This document shows positions 10,135 through 22,607 of a stretch of DNA of 64,000 bases, one piece after another. Positions within the stretch are counted from its first letter, which is position 1, and each line of letters starts with the position of its first letter. Source of the DNA: Lunularia cruciata. Taxonomy: Eukaryota > Streptophyta > Marchantiopsida > Lunulariales > Lunulariaceae. The notes beneath the pieces were generated by a model, which had not been told where the DNA came from, searched no databases, and saw only the letters and a program-made list of their open reading frames with translations. The stretch spans positions 33,358,501 through 33,422,500 of the forward strand of contig OX419761.1 of NCBI GenBank assembly GCA_948567375.1. Reading direction: 5' to 3'. The translations under genes were made by a program, and so were the position numbers.

Positions 10135-11993
10135 ATATTTTACATGCGGCTTTGGGTTTGGTGGATGAGGGCATTGGTTGCTCGTATGATGCAATCCTTT
10201 GCAATTTCCACACAGGGAAACATACCCAATTTTCCATCTTGGCTCCGGACAGTTTGGAGACCAATGTCCCATCGAGCCACAATTGTATCATGCTTTGGGT
10301 GCAACATTCTGAGGTCGATTTTGGTTGCTCATTGGTGGTCTTTGTGGGGGAGCATTGGGATTATACTCCCTTGGTTCATACCTTGGACCTTGGTACAATG
10401 TGCTTGTCAGAGGCGGTACCTCTTGGGTTTGGTACACTACCTCCTCTTCCTCTTCCTGGTTCCATCCCAAAACCCAATCAATCTGCTGCACTAGAAATGC
10501 ATTTTGAGTATTGCATTCCGTATTTGCATGGCCTGACTTGCCACACGCGGTGCACCATACATTGGATCTGCCAAATGATGGAGGTTTCCTTTGGTCCTTC
10601 GCCCCAATCATGTAGATCTTAAAATCCAAAAACTCCTTTATCAAGGCATCCAGCTTGGTATCAACCTTATGTACACTCTTTGCTGGAGGTGTCAATGATT
10701 TCTTACCCCCTTGTCTTTGTATTCTTCTTGGCTTTGATTCTTCTTTGGATTCCAAAGAACTTGAAGATGTGGAGGATTCCTCCGAAGAAGAGGATGTACT
10801 ATGAGAAGCTCTCCTTCTAGGCTTCTTGCCTTTCTTCTCCTGGTTTCTTTGATTACCAGTAGAGTGAGAGTGAGCTACCTCATAGCATGCGACATTTTTG
10901 AGTACCTTGTCCAGGGAAGTTACATTCCTCTCCCTGGCAAAGATCAGAATCTCTGGTGAAAGTTCTCCCAAGAACCAAGTAATGACTTGGGCATCAGAGT
11001 AACCCACCACACCCGATTGCTTTGGGACTTAGTTCAAAAGCGCCATGAACCGCTCAAAGTAGTCTTTTAACTTCTCCTTCTTGCCTCTATCCAAATCATT
11101 GAGCGCCATGAAGATGCTCATGTCATAGTAAACTTCCCAAAAGCGTTCCAAGAAATTGTTTCTCAAGTTTGCCAAATCCGCTGGTACAAACCCCTTTTGG
11201 GTCAAATGGGTGTACCAGCTCCAAGCTTTCTTTTGGAGCAGACTTGGGAAAATTTGCAAGTGATCCGCCAAGTCATGTTCCTTGTTGGCAAAGGAGATGA
11301 CTTTGAATTCTTTGATGAATTCATTGGGGTCTTTGTCTTGTTCTATCCTCTTGTACTTTTGGTAAGCGTGTCGCGTGACAAGTAACAAAGTCATTGTTTG
11401 ACTTGGTGGGATTGGCTGTGTTAAGTTTGAACTTCACAAAACCAAGGGGCTAGCTGGTATCAACACCGTGTTGTCAGCCCAGGAGTTCCAATTAGTCAAG
11501 TTCACAATAGGGTCTTCCTCAACAATTTCTTCTCTAAGTATGTCAACTTCAACCTGAGTGGAAGGCTCATGCTCAACACCTTTGGAGTGTTCTTCAAAAT
11601 TCCTTCAAGACAATCAAGGAATCATGCGTAGAAGGTGTTGTCACTCTTCTTCAGTTAGTGTCCGTGCTATCTTTTCTTCAACAAAGTTCTTTAGAAATGA
11701 GACTACCTTTATAGCTTTAGGGGAAGTCGGTGTACAAGGTCGTAACAAATATGTCTGCCCGCTTGAGTCTTTCTTCTTCTTGGAAGATGGAGATGTGAAG
11801 TAGCCTTGCCAACCACCTTTGCATTTCTTTTGGTCAAGTTTTTGCAAGGCTTCTTGCACTTCATGAAAAAGTTGAACAACGCTTCTCGTTTGGTTTCATC
11901 AAAATTGTATTGGATTTTTAGGCGTTCTTCTTCTTCACGATGCAATGTTTGTCTTTGAACTCTCTCTTCCCGTTGTTCTCTCAATGCAAACAT
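10135..11993 (-). pseudogene. Gag of the Athila-like element
   Basis: The N-terminal Arg/Glu-rich segment starts near 11993 and is frameshifted around 11850. The retrotransposon Gag core at 11394-11029 contains AWSWYTHLTQKGFV and FLERFWEVYYD. A Ser/Lys-rich linker follows, then a CCHC zinc knuckle (CTACGKSGHANTEC) near 10540. A second cluster near 10285-10170 has NCGSMGHWSPNC and CGNCKGLHHTSNQC. The first Cys expected before NCGSMGH is a TGA stop. Gag forms the particle and the knuckles bind RNA. Several stops make this copy non-functional. Confidence 0.8.
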
Positions 11994-12056
11994 TCATATT
12001 GCTTTGACACCCAGTTTTGAGATTGGCTTTGTATTCTTCCACTTCTGAGATTTGTA

Positions 12057-12076
12057 TCCCCGGCGGCAGCACCAAA
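12057..12076 (-). promoter_or_regulatory. tRNA-Asp-like primer-binding site
   Basis: On the minus strand TTTTTGGTGCTGCCGCCGGGGA lies a few bases after the 5' LTR end. It closely resembles the tRNA-Asp-type primer site of Athila/Tat elements (TGGCGCCGTTGCCGGGGA). It fixes the orientation and 5' end of the internal region. Confidence 0.7.
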
Positions 12077-12877
12077 AATCATGTGACAACCCGGCAAATA
12101 TCACTTTTGCAATAATCAGGTAAGTAAACTTTGTTCCCGCATAGATACAATTCAAAAATGTCCAAATACAAAGTCAAATGTCATAATGTAGTTCTTCTTG
12201 GGTTCTTCTTTAATCTCTCAAGTAGAAACTACACCCCAAAGAGAGTAACAAGCATTGATTTGTAGTCTCGTCACAACAATTTGTCACACATAATCACAAC
12301 TCAATCAAATCTTTCCAAACAATCTTGATTGTGATGATTCACGCCCTCCCAAAAATGGCACTTCATTGCAAAACAACTTCACCTCAAAATTGTGTTCCAC
12401 CCTTCCATTGAAGGCGCAACTTCCTTGATCAAAATTGCTTCACATCAACTCTGCACTGCACTCACAAATGAAAAATACTACCAACAATACAATTCCTCTC
12501 AAATTTGTCAAGTCATTGCTTTGATTGCACTTCACTTAAGATCAAACACACAAAATGGAGATCAAGGCTGCGGAATCCAACATCCAAGAAACACACTGAC
12601 TTGCACTTCAAAATTCTTCACACACTCACAAACATAGACACAAAATTGATACTCAAAATTAAGCTCAAACAATGAGCATTGCTTCATAACACTTTGCTTT
12701 ATCTATTCTCAAAATTATGAGCATTGAACAACAACATATTGCGAACACCACCTTTAAATAGTGAAGCAAATGATAGTTATTAACAAAACTACCGTTTCTT
12801 AACAACTTTTCCTACTTGTAGATCCAAAATGACAATGCACCTCTTCATATCTGCCTCTTCAAATCTCAAATTTTTTA

Positions 12878-15487
12878 CTACTCCGTTCCAATGTCTACTT
12901 CTTCCTCGGCTTCCAATCTCAATCCCAAAGTAATGTCACATACTACTCTATCCTTGGGTTTCACAACTACTAATTCCTCTACCAATTCTACTAATTCTTC
13001 ACTTTGATCTACAATTTCACTAGCAGGTAACCTATCAAACTCTTAATCTCCTGACCCATTCTTCTCTAACATCTCCACTAGTAACTCCAAAGATATTTGT
13101 ACTCCTATGTCATCTACTTTAGGTTTTGCTCTTACATCCTTCCAAAGTTTATCTATCTCCAATTTTACCAAGTCTAATCTAATTGTGATATTATCTTCTA
13201 CTTCTAATATCTTCATATCTACACGAGTTCTAAGACTAATCAGCAAGGCATTCAAATCTTTATCCTTTGTATTTCTCCTCCTTGTCTCTTGCACCAACAG
13301 CTTCAACTCGTGCAATCTTGTTTCTTTGATCCGGACATTGGCTTTTGTACTCAGCATCGCATTCATCTTTGTTACAATCTCCTTCAATGGCTCAAGTTGC
13401 ATTCTTCTCTCTCATTCTTGATCTGCAAGCCAATCTTCCCTATACATTGCCAGTTTTGCCTTAAACTCAGCTTTCACTGTCTCTTTTTCCTTCTCCTTCT
13501 ACACAATCTTCTCCTCTTGATTATGGAGTAACTCTCTCAATCTTTCTTCTTCTCTATACCTCACGGTCAACTCCCTTTTCCAAAGCTACTTCTTTTCTTC
13601 TACACTCTCTATCACTCTATCCAGCTCTTGCTCCTTCTTTGCTACCCTTGCCATAACATGAATAATTTCTAATTGAGACTCAGCAAATTGTTGTTTCAAG
13701 ATTTCATACTCCGCTACTTGCCTTTCCCTTGCTATGAAATTTTGCCCTTTGATTCTTTCTCTACTCCTCACTTCTCTCTTCAAATTCTCAATTACTTGAT
13801 TTTATACTACTACATCTACTTGTAGTACTTCCTTCTCTTCCTTACCTTGTGTTATACTCTTCTTCAACTTTGAGTTCTCTTCCTCTAATTGTGCTAACAC
13901 CTGCAACACAATCTTTACCTCTGGACACTTTGACTGCATCTCCTTCTTCTTGTGCTCCAACTTTACTAACAACGGGCACACAATCTCCCATAGATACTCT
14001 ACTCCTACACTTGAGCTTATCTCAACGGGCGGACTTTTCTCCTTCTTTTCTTCTTCTCCTCTTCTTCACTCGACACTCACCTTCTCAGCTGTAATCGCCT
14101 TATTGGGATGGATTCTTTGCTCCCCAAACTTCCATTCTCCACTTCTCTTACCTTACTTGGTCATGCTTCATACTTTGCCTTCCTTCTGGAGCAAACTCCT
14201 TGTTGAATGGTCACCTTCTTCTCCCCTTGCTCTGGAACTTCTTCTTATGCGTGCAGGTTACAGGTAACAGGTTACTTCTTCTTTTATTTCCATCTTTCCT
14301 TTGTCCTCCTTGGGTGCCGATTGCATCTCCCCTCCATCTTCACTCTTGATGCTCACATCCCCACTCTACAACATGAATCTGGGTTCTTCCTCCTTGTCCA
14401 AGCCTTCTTCCTTGCACTCAGCCTCTCCTTTTGACTCCTCTTCCGACAATGCGATTACCACCAATCCTCTCCTTGGTTCTACTTTCCTTGTCTTCCAAGG
14501 TCTCATTGCCGCTTCTTCTTCTTTGCCTTGTCAACTCCTCTTCTTTGACTTTGGAGTGTTTACCTTCAACTGCACACTCTGCCCTATCTGCTTGTAGTAC
14601 TTGTCACTGCTCCTTATTTGCAAGATGTACTGCTGCTCTTCTGTATTAGCATCTCTTCTCAAATCAAGGTGGAAGTGCGACACCATCTTGTATCTCTCCG
14701 CCACATTCAGCAAGTTCAATCCTAAATAGAAGTGGGCTGCAAACAGCACAATGTAGTGTGAAAGCAACATGTCTCACAAGTTCCACATCATCTATCTTGC
14801 CCGCTGATAAAAGCTCTTCACCCAATTGATTGGCTCTCTTGCAAACATCTTGTGGAAGAATACCGCTTGATGCTTCATCACATAAGTGGTTTGCTCCGGC
14901 TTCAAGATAGCCATCATTGCTGCTACAATGCCTCTTGTCATCGGGTCCTTATAGCTCTCGACCTTGTAGCCATTCTTCGTGCATTTTGAAGAGAAGGCAT
15001 CTCTCACCTCTTGGGTTTCTTCAGCTACTTCTCCCTTCCCCAAGAACGTGGACCCCTGCTCATCACACGCCTCTCTTCCGAGTACTAACCTCCAATCCAA
15101 CTTTGTCCATCAAGCCAGATTTCCTCTCTTCTCTTCTCCCTTGGGGCCATCAAGACACTTACTCTCAATGATCTCAATCATGAAACTTGGAAATCTAATG
15201 TTGTGGTTTGATGCCAAGAATATGATCCAAAGCCTACTCAAGACCTCGATTCTCACAATCACATCTAACCTCTAAATTGCATGATTTCTCATTGCAAATT
15301 CAGAGTTCTTCTTCCCACCTCCCATCTTTCTTTCTTTTTCTCTAGGTTGGGAGCTATTCTTCCTATTGATTCCCGGACTAGCTCTCTTAGCTTCCTCTCT
15401 ACACACCAGCACATCTTCAACTACACTTCCCTTCCCACAATCTCCCATAGGACAACTTCTTAACAGCAATGGAAAATTACTTGTCAT
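12878..15487 (-). pseudogene. LTR-embedded (U3) reading frame, copy B (about 870 codons)
   Basis: From the ATG at 15487 to the TAG at 12878 one frame can be followed for 870 codons. The five longest open pieces (15490-15272, 15100-14792, 14770-14531, 13783-13586, 13402-13043) all lie in that same frame. I count about 15 in-frame stops by eye, far fewer than chance for this composition. Several stand where copy A has Gln or Lys codons. In order it has a basic, Cys-containing N-terminus, and a region with YVMKHQAVFFHKMF, WVKSFYQRAR and LFAAHFYLGLNLL. A Lys/Glu-rich acidic middle follows. The end is a long coiled-coil-like part with LNALLISLRTRVDMKILEVE and LVKLEIDKLWKDVRAKP. It has the same strand as gag-pol. 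I do not recognise the family; a gag-like, structural or captured host protein are all possible. Confidence 0.65.
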
Positions 15488-15602
15488 CACTTAGTCTCTA
15501 GCCTGAATTCTATAGTAGCGCGCTTCCTCCGTCTCTCTTCACTTCAAATTTCTACCAAGAAATCACACCTTCTTCATGCTCCCGTCACTATCAATTTCCT
15601 CC

Positions 15603-15611
15603 CGTTTATAG
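15603..15611 (-). promoter_or_regulatory. TATA-like box upstream of U3 frame, copy B
   Basis: CCTATAAAC on the minus strand lies about 116-124 bases before the ATG at 15487, matching the position in copy A (5228-5236). Confidence 0.4.
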
Positions 15612-15719
15612 GCCAGCGGTTTTGTGCATGGTACCTTCTTGAATGTTCAACCTCAAAGGAAATTTTTTACACTGTCCTTGCCTTGGGTTGAGCACCCCCA
15701 AGACAAAGTCTCCTTACTT

Positions 15720-16214
15720 AGAAGGCCCTTGCAGCAAGATCTAGACCTTACACAATGGTGGAGGATATTCATTTTCACCAAGGAGAAGATGGTCTACTTC
15801 AAAGAGCAGTGGGTCAGGAAGAGTCTGTCCTACTTATAAAGGAGTTTCATGAAGGTTTAGTGTGTAGAGGACACTTTGCAGGAAAGGTGATTGCTTTCAA
15901 GATTCTAGATGTAGGTTACCATTGGAGAGGGATTTTCAAGGATAGTCTTGATTATTGCAAAACTTGTCATGTTTGTCAAGCTTTTGCTAGAAAGTCTACA
16001 TCCACTCCACCACTTAGATCAATTCCATTACTAGGACCTTTTGAGAAGTGGGGAATTGATTTTCTAGGTCCTCTCAATAGAACCCCAAGGAAAAATCAGT
16101 ATATTGTGGTAGTTACTGATTATCTTACCAAGTGGGTTAAGGCTAGACCATTGAGGGACAAGAATGAAGATGAATTTGGTAAATTTCTTTATGAATGCAT
16201 TATCACTAGGTTTG
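15720..16214 (+). pseudogene. Integrase N-terminal part of element A (unit 2)
   Basis: This is an integrase with its HHCC zinc finger (His in FHEGL and CRGH, Cys in CKTCHVC), followed by the first part of the DDE core (GIDFLG and VVTDYLTKW). It is broken off at 16214 by a fragment of LTR-D. Bases 15937-16214 match 1-278 at an offset of 15936 with only scattered differences. It resumes element A after the Athila-like insertion, but the reverse transcriptase that should precede it is absent. Confidence 0.8.
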
Positions 16215-16378
16215 GCTTTGAAGTTTTCAAGGTGTTTTTGGGTCCTACTCCATTAGTGGAAGTACTCTTTTGATGATACCTCTATCTGATCTACTTTTTC
16301 CATCATGTATAACACCCTCCCAGATGTTACCAAGCCAATTTCTATCTCTAGACAATTTTTTTAGCTAGTGGTATTACA
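16215..16378 (-). repeat. Truncated LTR-D fragment
   Basis: The end ...tagtggtattaca and the upstream ctcttttgatgatacctctatctgatct match the terminal part of the solo LTR at 58259-58998 in the same (minus) orientation. Only about 160 bases remain. It joins the integrase fragment directly on its left. Confidence 0.75.
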
Positions 16379-19064
16379 CAAGGGAAGTGTGAGAAAGTGA
16401 TGGTTGATCAACTTACTTGTGAAAATAGAGGAATTTCAAGTATAAAATGAGGGGTGTTTGTACTACCAAAGATGAAGGACAATCATTTTGTAGAGATTAA
16501 GTTGACGGTTGATCTTGAGGAGCTACAAAGGAAGAATGAGGCCCAAAGTGTTCTTGATGGAAGATTTAGCCAATTTAAGTACCTACATGAAGAACTTGAA
16601 GCACTTTTGAAGGTGAGTATTGATGTGTAGAGTATTGCAGATGTCATGATTGTTGGGTTCAAGAGGGAATCTATAAAAAATAGAGGTAGAGCATAAAGCT
16701 ATGGAGTATATCAAGAGCAAGGTGGAGTTGGAGCTCTTTGATATTACAAAGCCAAGGACACCAAGCTTCCAAGATTGAAGGAAGGATTGGCCTATACTAC
16801 GGTTCAAATCTAGGAATTATCTAGATGTGTATCCAAAGCACAAATGGTAGATGTGGGATTCTCATGACCTATCATGACCATAATTGAAGTAGGTTCAAAG
16901 CACAAATATTTGGGGCAAAAGACACCTTTGGAAGGAACCTCTTCTACTCTTGAAAGATGGTCTAGTTATTATGTAAGAGACTTATAGCCACATAAGATCA
17001 ATATGTAGGATACATGCTTTTGGTGACAAAGCTTAAAGCACTTAAGAAAATTAAGAGTAAGTTAGTAAAATTAGATACTCAAGGCAAGAAGTGGTAAGAA
17101 TAAATAGTAGAGTTAGCATACAGAATTTAGAAAACAATAATAGAAATTAGAGAGAATTTGAAGTTAGATTTAGTAGAAGTTTCAAAGGAGTTAGATAAGA
17201 AAGTTGCTAATATCTTGAGGATTTTAGGAGATTTAGAAGTAGTGTACTTATTCCTTCAAAGGAGAATTGTTTTCCTCAAAGGTAGTTTGTTTTCCTCTAA
17301 GGTTGTTCATCACTATTGGTAGTTAGAGTTTGGCCAATTTAGTTGTTATGTCCATGTGCTATAATTACATAAGCCTGGCATTTGAGGTGCCTTTGACTAA
17401 ACTTCTTCAATCAAAGGTGAATAAAGTAAAAGAGCATTGCAATTTATCACTTTTGTTAATTGCCTTGTGAAGTATTTTTCTTGGTGTGTTTTGTCTCTTG
17501 ATTAATCTTTGCATGAAGTATTTCTTTTCACATGGTGTGTTTGATCCTTGGTGTTTGAAGCAATTGTCTAGAAGCAATACCTTCACATGACTGATGAACT
17601 TTTGTAGTATTGGAAGTTATCAAGATTCAAACATTTGAGATATTACCTTTGCAAGCAAACTTGTACCTTGGCAAGCAAACTTGTACCTTGGAAGGAGTAA
17701 ATACCCTTGGAAGGAGTAGACTATGCTTACCTTTGCAAATAGTTTTGAGTGAACCTTTGAAAGGAGAAACCATCTTTGTGATAAAACATCACTTTCAGGC
17801 TATGAATGGATTTCTCATGTGTGGAAGTGAGTTTTCTTCTGCAATTTTTTGCGGTGCACCTCCTTGGTGTCATTATTCTCTTCTAAGCGTAGTTTTTGCC
17901 CATGAGGTTAAACATATGGCTATAAAGAACCATTTTGTGACACTTTTCCTTTGTATCTTGTCATTTCTGATTTTATCCTCAAGGAAACAAAGTATTTCTT
18001 GTCAAAATACTACAATCTGGGTATTAATGTGTTGTTAAATTAGTAATAAAAAATACCACTCAACCTAATTGTGAGATAGTCTAATGATTCTAAATAATTC
18101 TCCTATATCAAATGGATTGCTAGTGCTTCAAGTTACATGTACAATATTCTATATGGTTTTTTTTTTAAATTATTGTAAAAAGATCTATATCATTATATAT
18201 ATCCAAAAACCAACAAAGCAAAGAATTGGATTAGATGTGCAAACAACAAATCTTTAGAATTAGAAACTACAGAGTGATAGAAAGAAAGTATAAGGACCTA
18301 ATGAAAATAATAGAGAATGTTTAGGAAGGAAAGAAAGAATCTTAAAATAATCAATAATAATTAAGGATCTTAAAAGAGAAAAGAGCACTATGTATAGATT
18401 ATATTTTTTCCTTGTACCAAATATGACTTAGTGCTTTGTTATATTTGTTTGGAGAAAGTCTAAAAATACAATTTAAAGAATTCAATTTTCCATTTCTTGG
18501 GATATGAATGATGCAACCCTTGTAGAGGATGTCTTTGATATGGATAACTTTCCTCTACTAGTGGATCTACAAGTGGTATTTATCATATTTTACTCAAATT
18601 ATTGCTTGTTGTTTAAATTACTTACATTTTATGGTTCCACTTCTTTGACATTCTTATCATATTTGAGAGTATTTGATAAGGACTTGGCTTATAGAAAAAC
18701 ATCTATATAAATTTTTTGTAGAGGTTATGCTTACTATTTAAACCTTTGGCATTTTTGAATTGTTAAGTATTCTTAGTACCTTTACTTTCCTATTATTTTA
18801 TGGATGCTAATTTACCAATAATTGAAATGTATGTGATTGAAGATCTATTTCTCTCTAAATATTATTGTGGAAGATTAGAATGGTGTTTCACCTTATGTAA
18901 GAGATGATAATCTATACTTTGCGACTTTGTTTTTTGCTTAGTCCAAAAGTTTTTGGTCTTCCTTAATGAACCAATATTCTCTACAAGCTCTACATTGTTT
19001 TCTAGTTGATCCATCCATTCCTCATGTTATCAAGACACATATTTTTTCCTACATGCAAGGACAT
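16379..19064 (+). other. AT-rich decayed DNA, no recognised gene
   Basis: Short open pieces exist, for example a Glu/Leu-rich helix-like stretch near 16499-16630 (VDLEELQRKNEAQS) that could be a retroelement remnant. A 20-base unit (gcaagcaaacttgtaccttg) is repeated in tandem at 17651-17690, and cttggaaggagta repeats just after. No gene call is supported. Confidence 0.5.
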
Positions 19065-19850
19065 TCTAACTCACAATAGCTACTTTCTATATATTGATGA
19101 AGTTTTGCCAATATTTGGTTTACCTATTTGCAATTTGTGAGTGTGATACTACCTTAGGTGCACAAAGCTCCATATCACTCATTGATGTTTTTTAATACAA
19201 AGGATAACTACAAATTCATGCAATCAAAGACACATTTTTTGTGATTGCAAGAGAAAGTGGATATTTCACTTTGAAAAACCATTTGTATGCATTGCAACAA
19301 ACAAAAAAGTTAGGATAAACTTGTACATAGACCATGAAGATAAGTGACAATGATAAATATTCTAGTTATGGATCTCATACTTGATGTAATTTTCAAGAGA
19401 GTGATTATCCATCCTCTTGGATGTCCAGCAAGTAGAGTGACAATAACTAATATCTCTAAGTATATTCGTATGCAATCTGGATCACTTCTTTCTTCCTCTA
19501 GCTTTGGATACAGTGTTTTTCAAAGATTGAGCAAGAGCACCATATGATAAGGGATATCACTTTCACTTTCCTATTTGTAGTTTAATCTAGATAGCAAGTG
19601 TCCATGCTCTATAGAAAGCTATTAGCTTTTGCAATCTATAAGAGAGGAATCACCTTAGGTGATAAGCTATGTGATTGCTCATCGGATGTTGCAATGATGT
19701 ATAAATTTCTTGACTTATGTAGCTCTAGATTGTAGGTACATGGAGATATTTTTGTCATTCTTTTATTGTTGGAGCTTTGTACTATTTTCTTTTTAGGTAT
19801 TATCTTCATTTGGCTTGATCTGATTTTCTTATCCTTATTATTATCCCATG
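19065..19850 (+). pseudogene. Old LINE 3' remnant, AT-drifted
   Basis: It is colinear with the better copy at 22690-23510. Shared segments include tgtgagtgtgatactac (cysteine motif), attgcaagagaaagtggata (ARESGY), the segment encoding the VIIHPLGCPAS-like stretch near 19400, gcaatctataagagaggaatcaccttaggtgat, and the 3' tail (ttggagctttg ... ggcttgatctgattttcttatcctt). Differences are mostly C-to-T and G-to-A, and the frame is destroyed. Confidence 0.6.
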
Positions 19851-22214
19851 TGTGTTGTGTTTATTGCTTCATGGGAAGTTATTTCAATCTTCTTCAAGAG
19901 ATAAATAGAACCTTCTTCTAGAATATAGAAATTCAATGTTACTTTGTTAACCTATCTCATAAGAAAATTCATGAGCACCTTTAATATACTATTAGATCTT
20001 AACCTTAAAGAAATATTAGTAATATCCGTACAACTTCTTCATAGTTTTTGGAGTAACTTTTACAAGTTGTGAGTTTGATGAATGAAGATCATCTACTAAA
20101 CTTTGTTTTATCATTTTATTATACTTTTATGTTTACTTCTGATTGGAATTTATAAATTTAATTGGACTTACTCTAACCACTAAAGATCTTTCTTCTTTGG
20201 GTTTGAATAGGCTTCTATATTTATATCCTAAATGTAGAGAATTTAAATGCTAAATTTTTTCTTAAAAAGTTAGTATATAAGGTGATTCTTTCCTTAAAAT
20301 TTATACATAAGAAAAATTTGGAAAAGAAAAGACACTTTTATAAAACCGTAATGACTAAAATAGAATAATAATTAATTATTATCGTTCTTAATACTAATGA
20401 TAAAATATATTGTATTTTAAAATATATAAAAATATAATAAAAATGCAATCATATAAGACAAGTGACTAAACCATTATTCATCAAATAAATTTCATTGAAA
20501 TTTTTAGTTCATTTTTTGTATATAAGATACATTCTAATCATTTGTTCATACAAGTACATGAATAATTTGTTATATCTTATAGACAAAAAAACATAAACTG
20601 ACCTAGCAAAACCTTCTATTGATTTGTATTAGTAATATATGGATTTTTTTTGTACTAAAAACCATTTTTCTTTCTAAATAAAGACAATCAAACAATTCTT
20701 TTCTTATAGTCTTTGCTTGAAAATTTTGTATCCAAGGAAGAAGTATAGTATATCATTTCCTTAAATATATAGAAATATCATTTAATATAAACCTATTCTA
20801 AATATAAGAAATTTATTATCTTAAATTAGTATATAATTATCATGCATAAATATGAATGTAGAAAAATCTTTTGTCAAGTGTAAATACTATACATAACTAT
20901 GAAACTTTATTCATAAATTTTTCCAAGTACTTAATATTCTCTTTTGATGCTTGGTATGAGTACTAGTTTTGGTTTAGTAATTTGCTTAATTTATTTTTCT
21001 TCTTTTATGTCTTAAGACAACTATTTTATATTTATCAAATTACTAAATAAAGTGAGCTATTCAATAAATTCACTATTCATTAACGATCCAAGTCATATTA
21101 TTTTTATACTAAGTATCCATGTGAGAATAAGGATTTCTACCATATATACTATGATATATTTAAAGAAGAATCACTCTAATAATTTCTAAAGAGTAGTATA
21201 TGTGCGATTAAAAAGGTATGTACTATATATTGTTATTGATTTTAGGTCTTAATAGAGGCACATCTCAACCCTTTCTCTTTAAATATGTTATAAATATGTT
21301 GTAGTTCAGTTATTTTGTTAATTACTAGCTATGATAAATCATTTTTTCTTGAAAATTTTCTATATCATTCATATATAATATACTGCATTAGAATAAAATT
21401 CATAAAATTGATATTATTTTTTATCTTTCTAGAAATATTTTAAATAATGAAAAAAAATTCAATCATTCTTTATGATTTGAATATTCCTGAGTAAATAAAT
21501 AAATCTAATTTATCTAAGTTTTTCTAATATATTCCAAGATCTACCTAGTAAATATGAGAAACCTATAAGATTAAGTTAGTTATATTTTGAGCAAAAACAA
21601 CCTAAACAACCATAAGTAGCTAATTAACTAACGGATTAATTGCATGAAATAAGAAAGGAGTTCCTTGTTTGAATGATCAAGTCCTCCTTAGATTGCAACA
21701 AATATCATTATCTCAATACTTAAGCTAAATTTCTTCTTTGCCTTGATAGTTTATGAATTTAGGAACGAAGATTCCTTATTTGAATAATCAAATGCTCACT
21801 TAGATTGCAACAAATATGATTATCTCCAAATTTAAGCTAAATTTATTCTTTACTATTATAATATATGACCATTTTGAGTTTTGACGTATACATATTGACA
21901 GGTTGATAGATATCAAAACCATACATATATTGAGTTGGAATTCATCACATAATATGATATTAAAATCTCTTTTTGTCCATTGATATATAATTTAAGATTT
22001 TTGAATATATAATTATACACACGAAACTTGATGATAGTTAATAAACCTTAAGAAAATTTGTATCTTTTAAAATTAGAAGTAAATTACTAGTTTTGATGTT
22101 CTCTTTTCTTCCATTGATAAATAATTTAAGATTATTGAATATATAATTGTACATATAGAACTTGATGATAGTTAATAACCCTTTAGATTAAATGGAAAAT
22201 TTTAATCTTTTAAA
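19851..22214 (+). other. AT-rich DNA without recognised features
   Basis: There are long A/T runs and no open frame of note. Two similar segments of about 60 bases near 21660 and 21770 (ttccttgtttgaatgatcaa...cctta gattgcaaca) look like a decayed tandem duplication, as do segments near 21960 and 22100 (cattgatatataatttaagatttttgaatatataatt). Confidence 0.4.
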
Positions 22215-22291
22215 CGCCCAAAAAAGGGTGTCCACTTAGAAAAAATGAAGGATGGGTAGACCCATCAAGCCATACAAGGGAGAGAAGAAAA
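22215..22291 (-). mobile_element. Short LINE-tail insertion, inverted
   Basis: On the minus strand tctcccttgtatggcttgatgggtctacccatccttcattttttct matches the 3' tail of the LINE at 22608-23519 and the tails at 34713 and 36916. Flanks show an imperfect repeat (aatcttttaaa / aatcttaaaa), possibly a target duplication. Confidence 0.55.
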
Positions 22292-22607
22292 GTAGAATCT
22301 TAAAAGCAGAATTAAATTACTAGTTCTGACCTTATGATGAGGTGATAACATATTCTAATATTTGAGAAAAATTGAAGTAAAAATGAAGATCAACATAATA
22401 AAATCCTTCCAAATCAGTGCTATAACTATAAACTTAAATCCATGATTTAATATTCATTTTGTCATGTATTTAAAAAGTTTAGAGGAAATAATTTCATTAT
22501 AAAAGTAATTAAAGTCTTGTAAACATTTATAATACACAGTTGCTTTTTACATCAGCGTAGGATAACAAAAAGATTCAATAAACCCCGTCAAGCCGAGAAA
22601 GGAAAAG

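Larger units (their letters stand above)
1994..15719 (-). mobile_element. Athila/Tat-like Ty3/gypsy element with giant LTRs
   Basis: On the minus strand the order is 5' LTR (12084-15719), tRNA-Asp-like primer site, gag, protease, reverse transcriptase, RNase H, integrase, polypurine tract and 3' LTR (1994-5427). Lineage is inferred from the primer site (TGGTGCTGCCGCCGGGGA), the RT active site in the form FIDDF followed by VFG, and the WEINDWFP-NEEL segment after RNase H. There is no chromodomain. The element sits inside element A. A 5-bp target duplication is not evident: the outer end of the 5' LTR lacks about 83 bases found in the 3' LTR, and the host element has lost its RT region at this point. 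A solo LTR-C is nested inside. All coding regions carry stops and frameshifts. Confidence 0.85.
12084..15719 (-). repeat. 5' LTR of the Athila-like element (about 3.6 kb, outer end lost)
   Basis: It is homologous to 1994-5427. It is longer because it keeps a mid-LTR segment deleted in the other copy and has a short tandem duplication near 14265 (ggttacaggtaacaggttac). It stops at ccttactt, so about 83 bases of the outer end present at 5345-5427 are missing. Element-A integrase sequence starts directly after it, so the junction reflects a deletion or recombination, not a clean insertion edge. Confidence 0.85.

Noticed and set aside
9985-10622. Plus-strand frames of 156-169 codons
   Set aside because: They are antisense to the Gag frame and contain the complements of its zinc knuckles.
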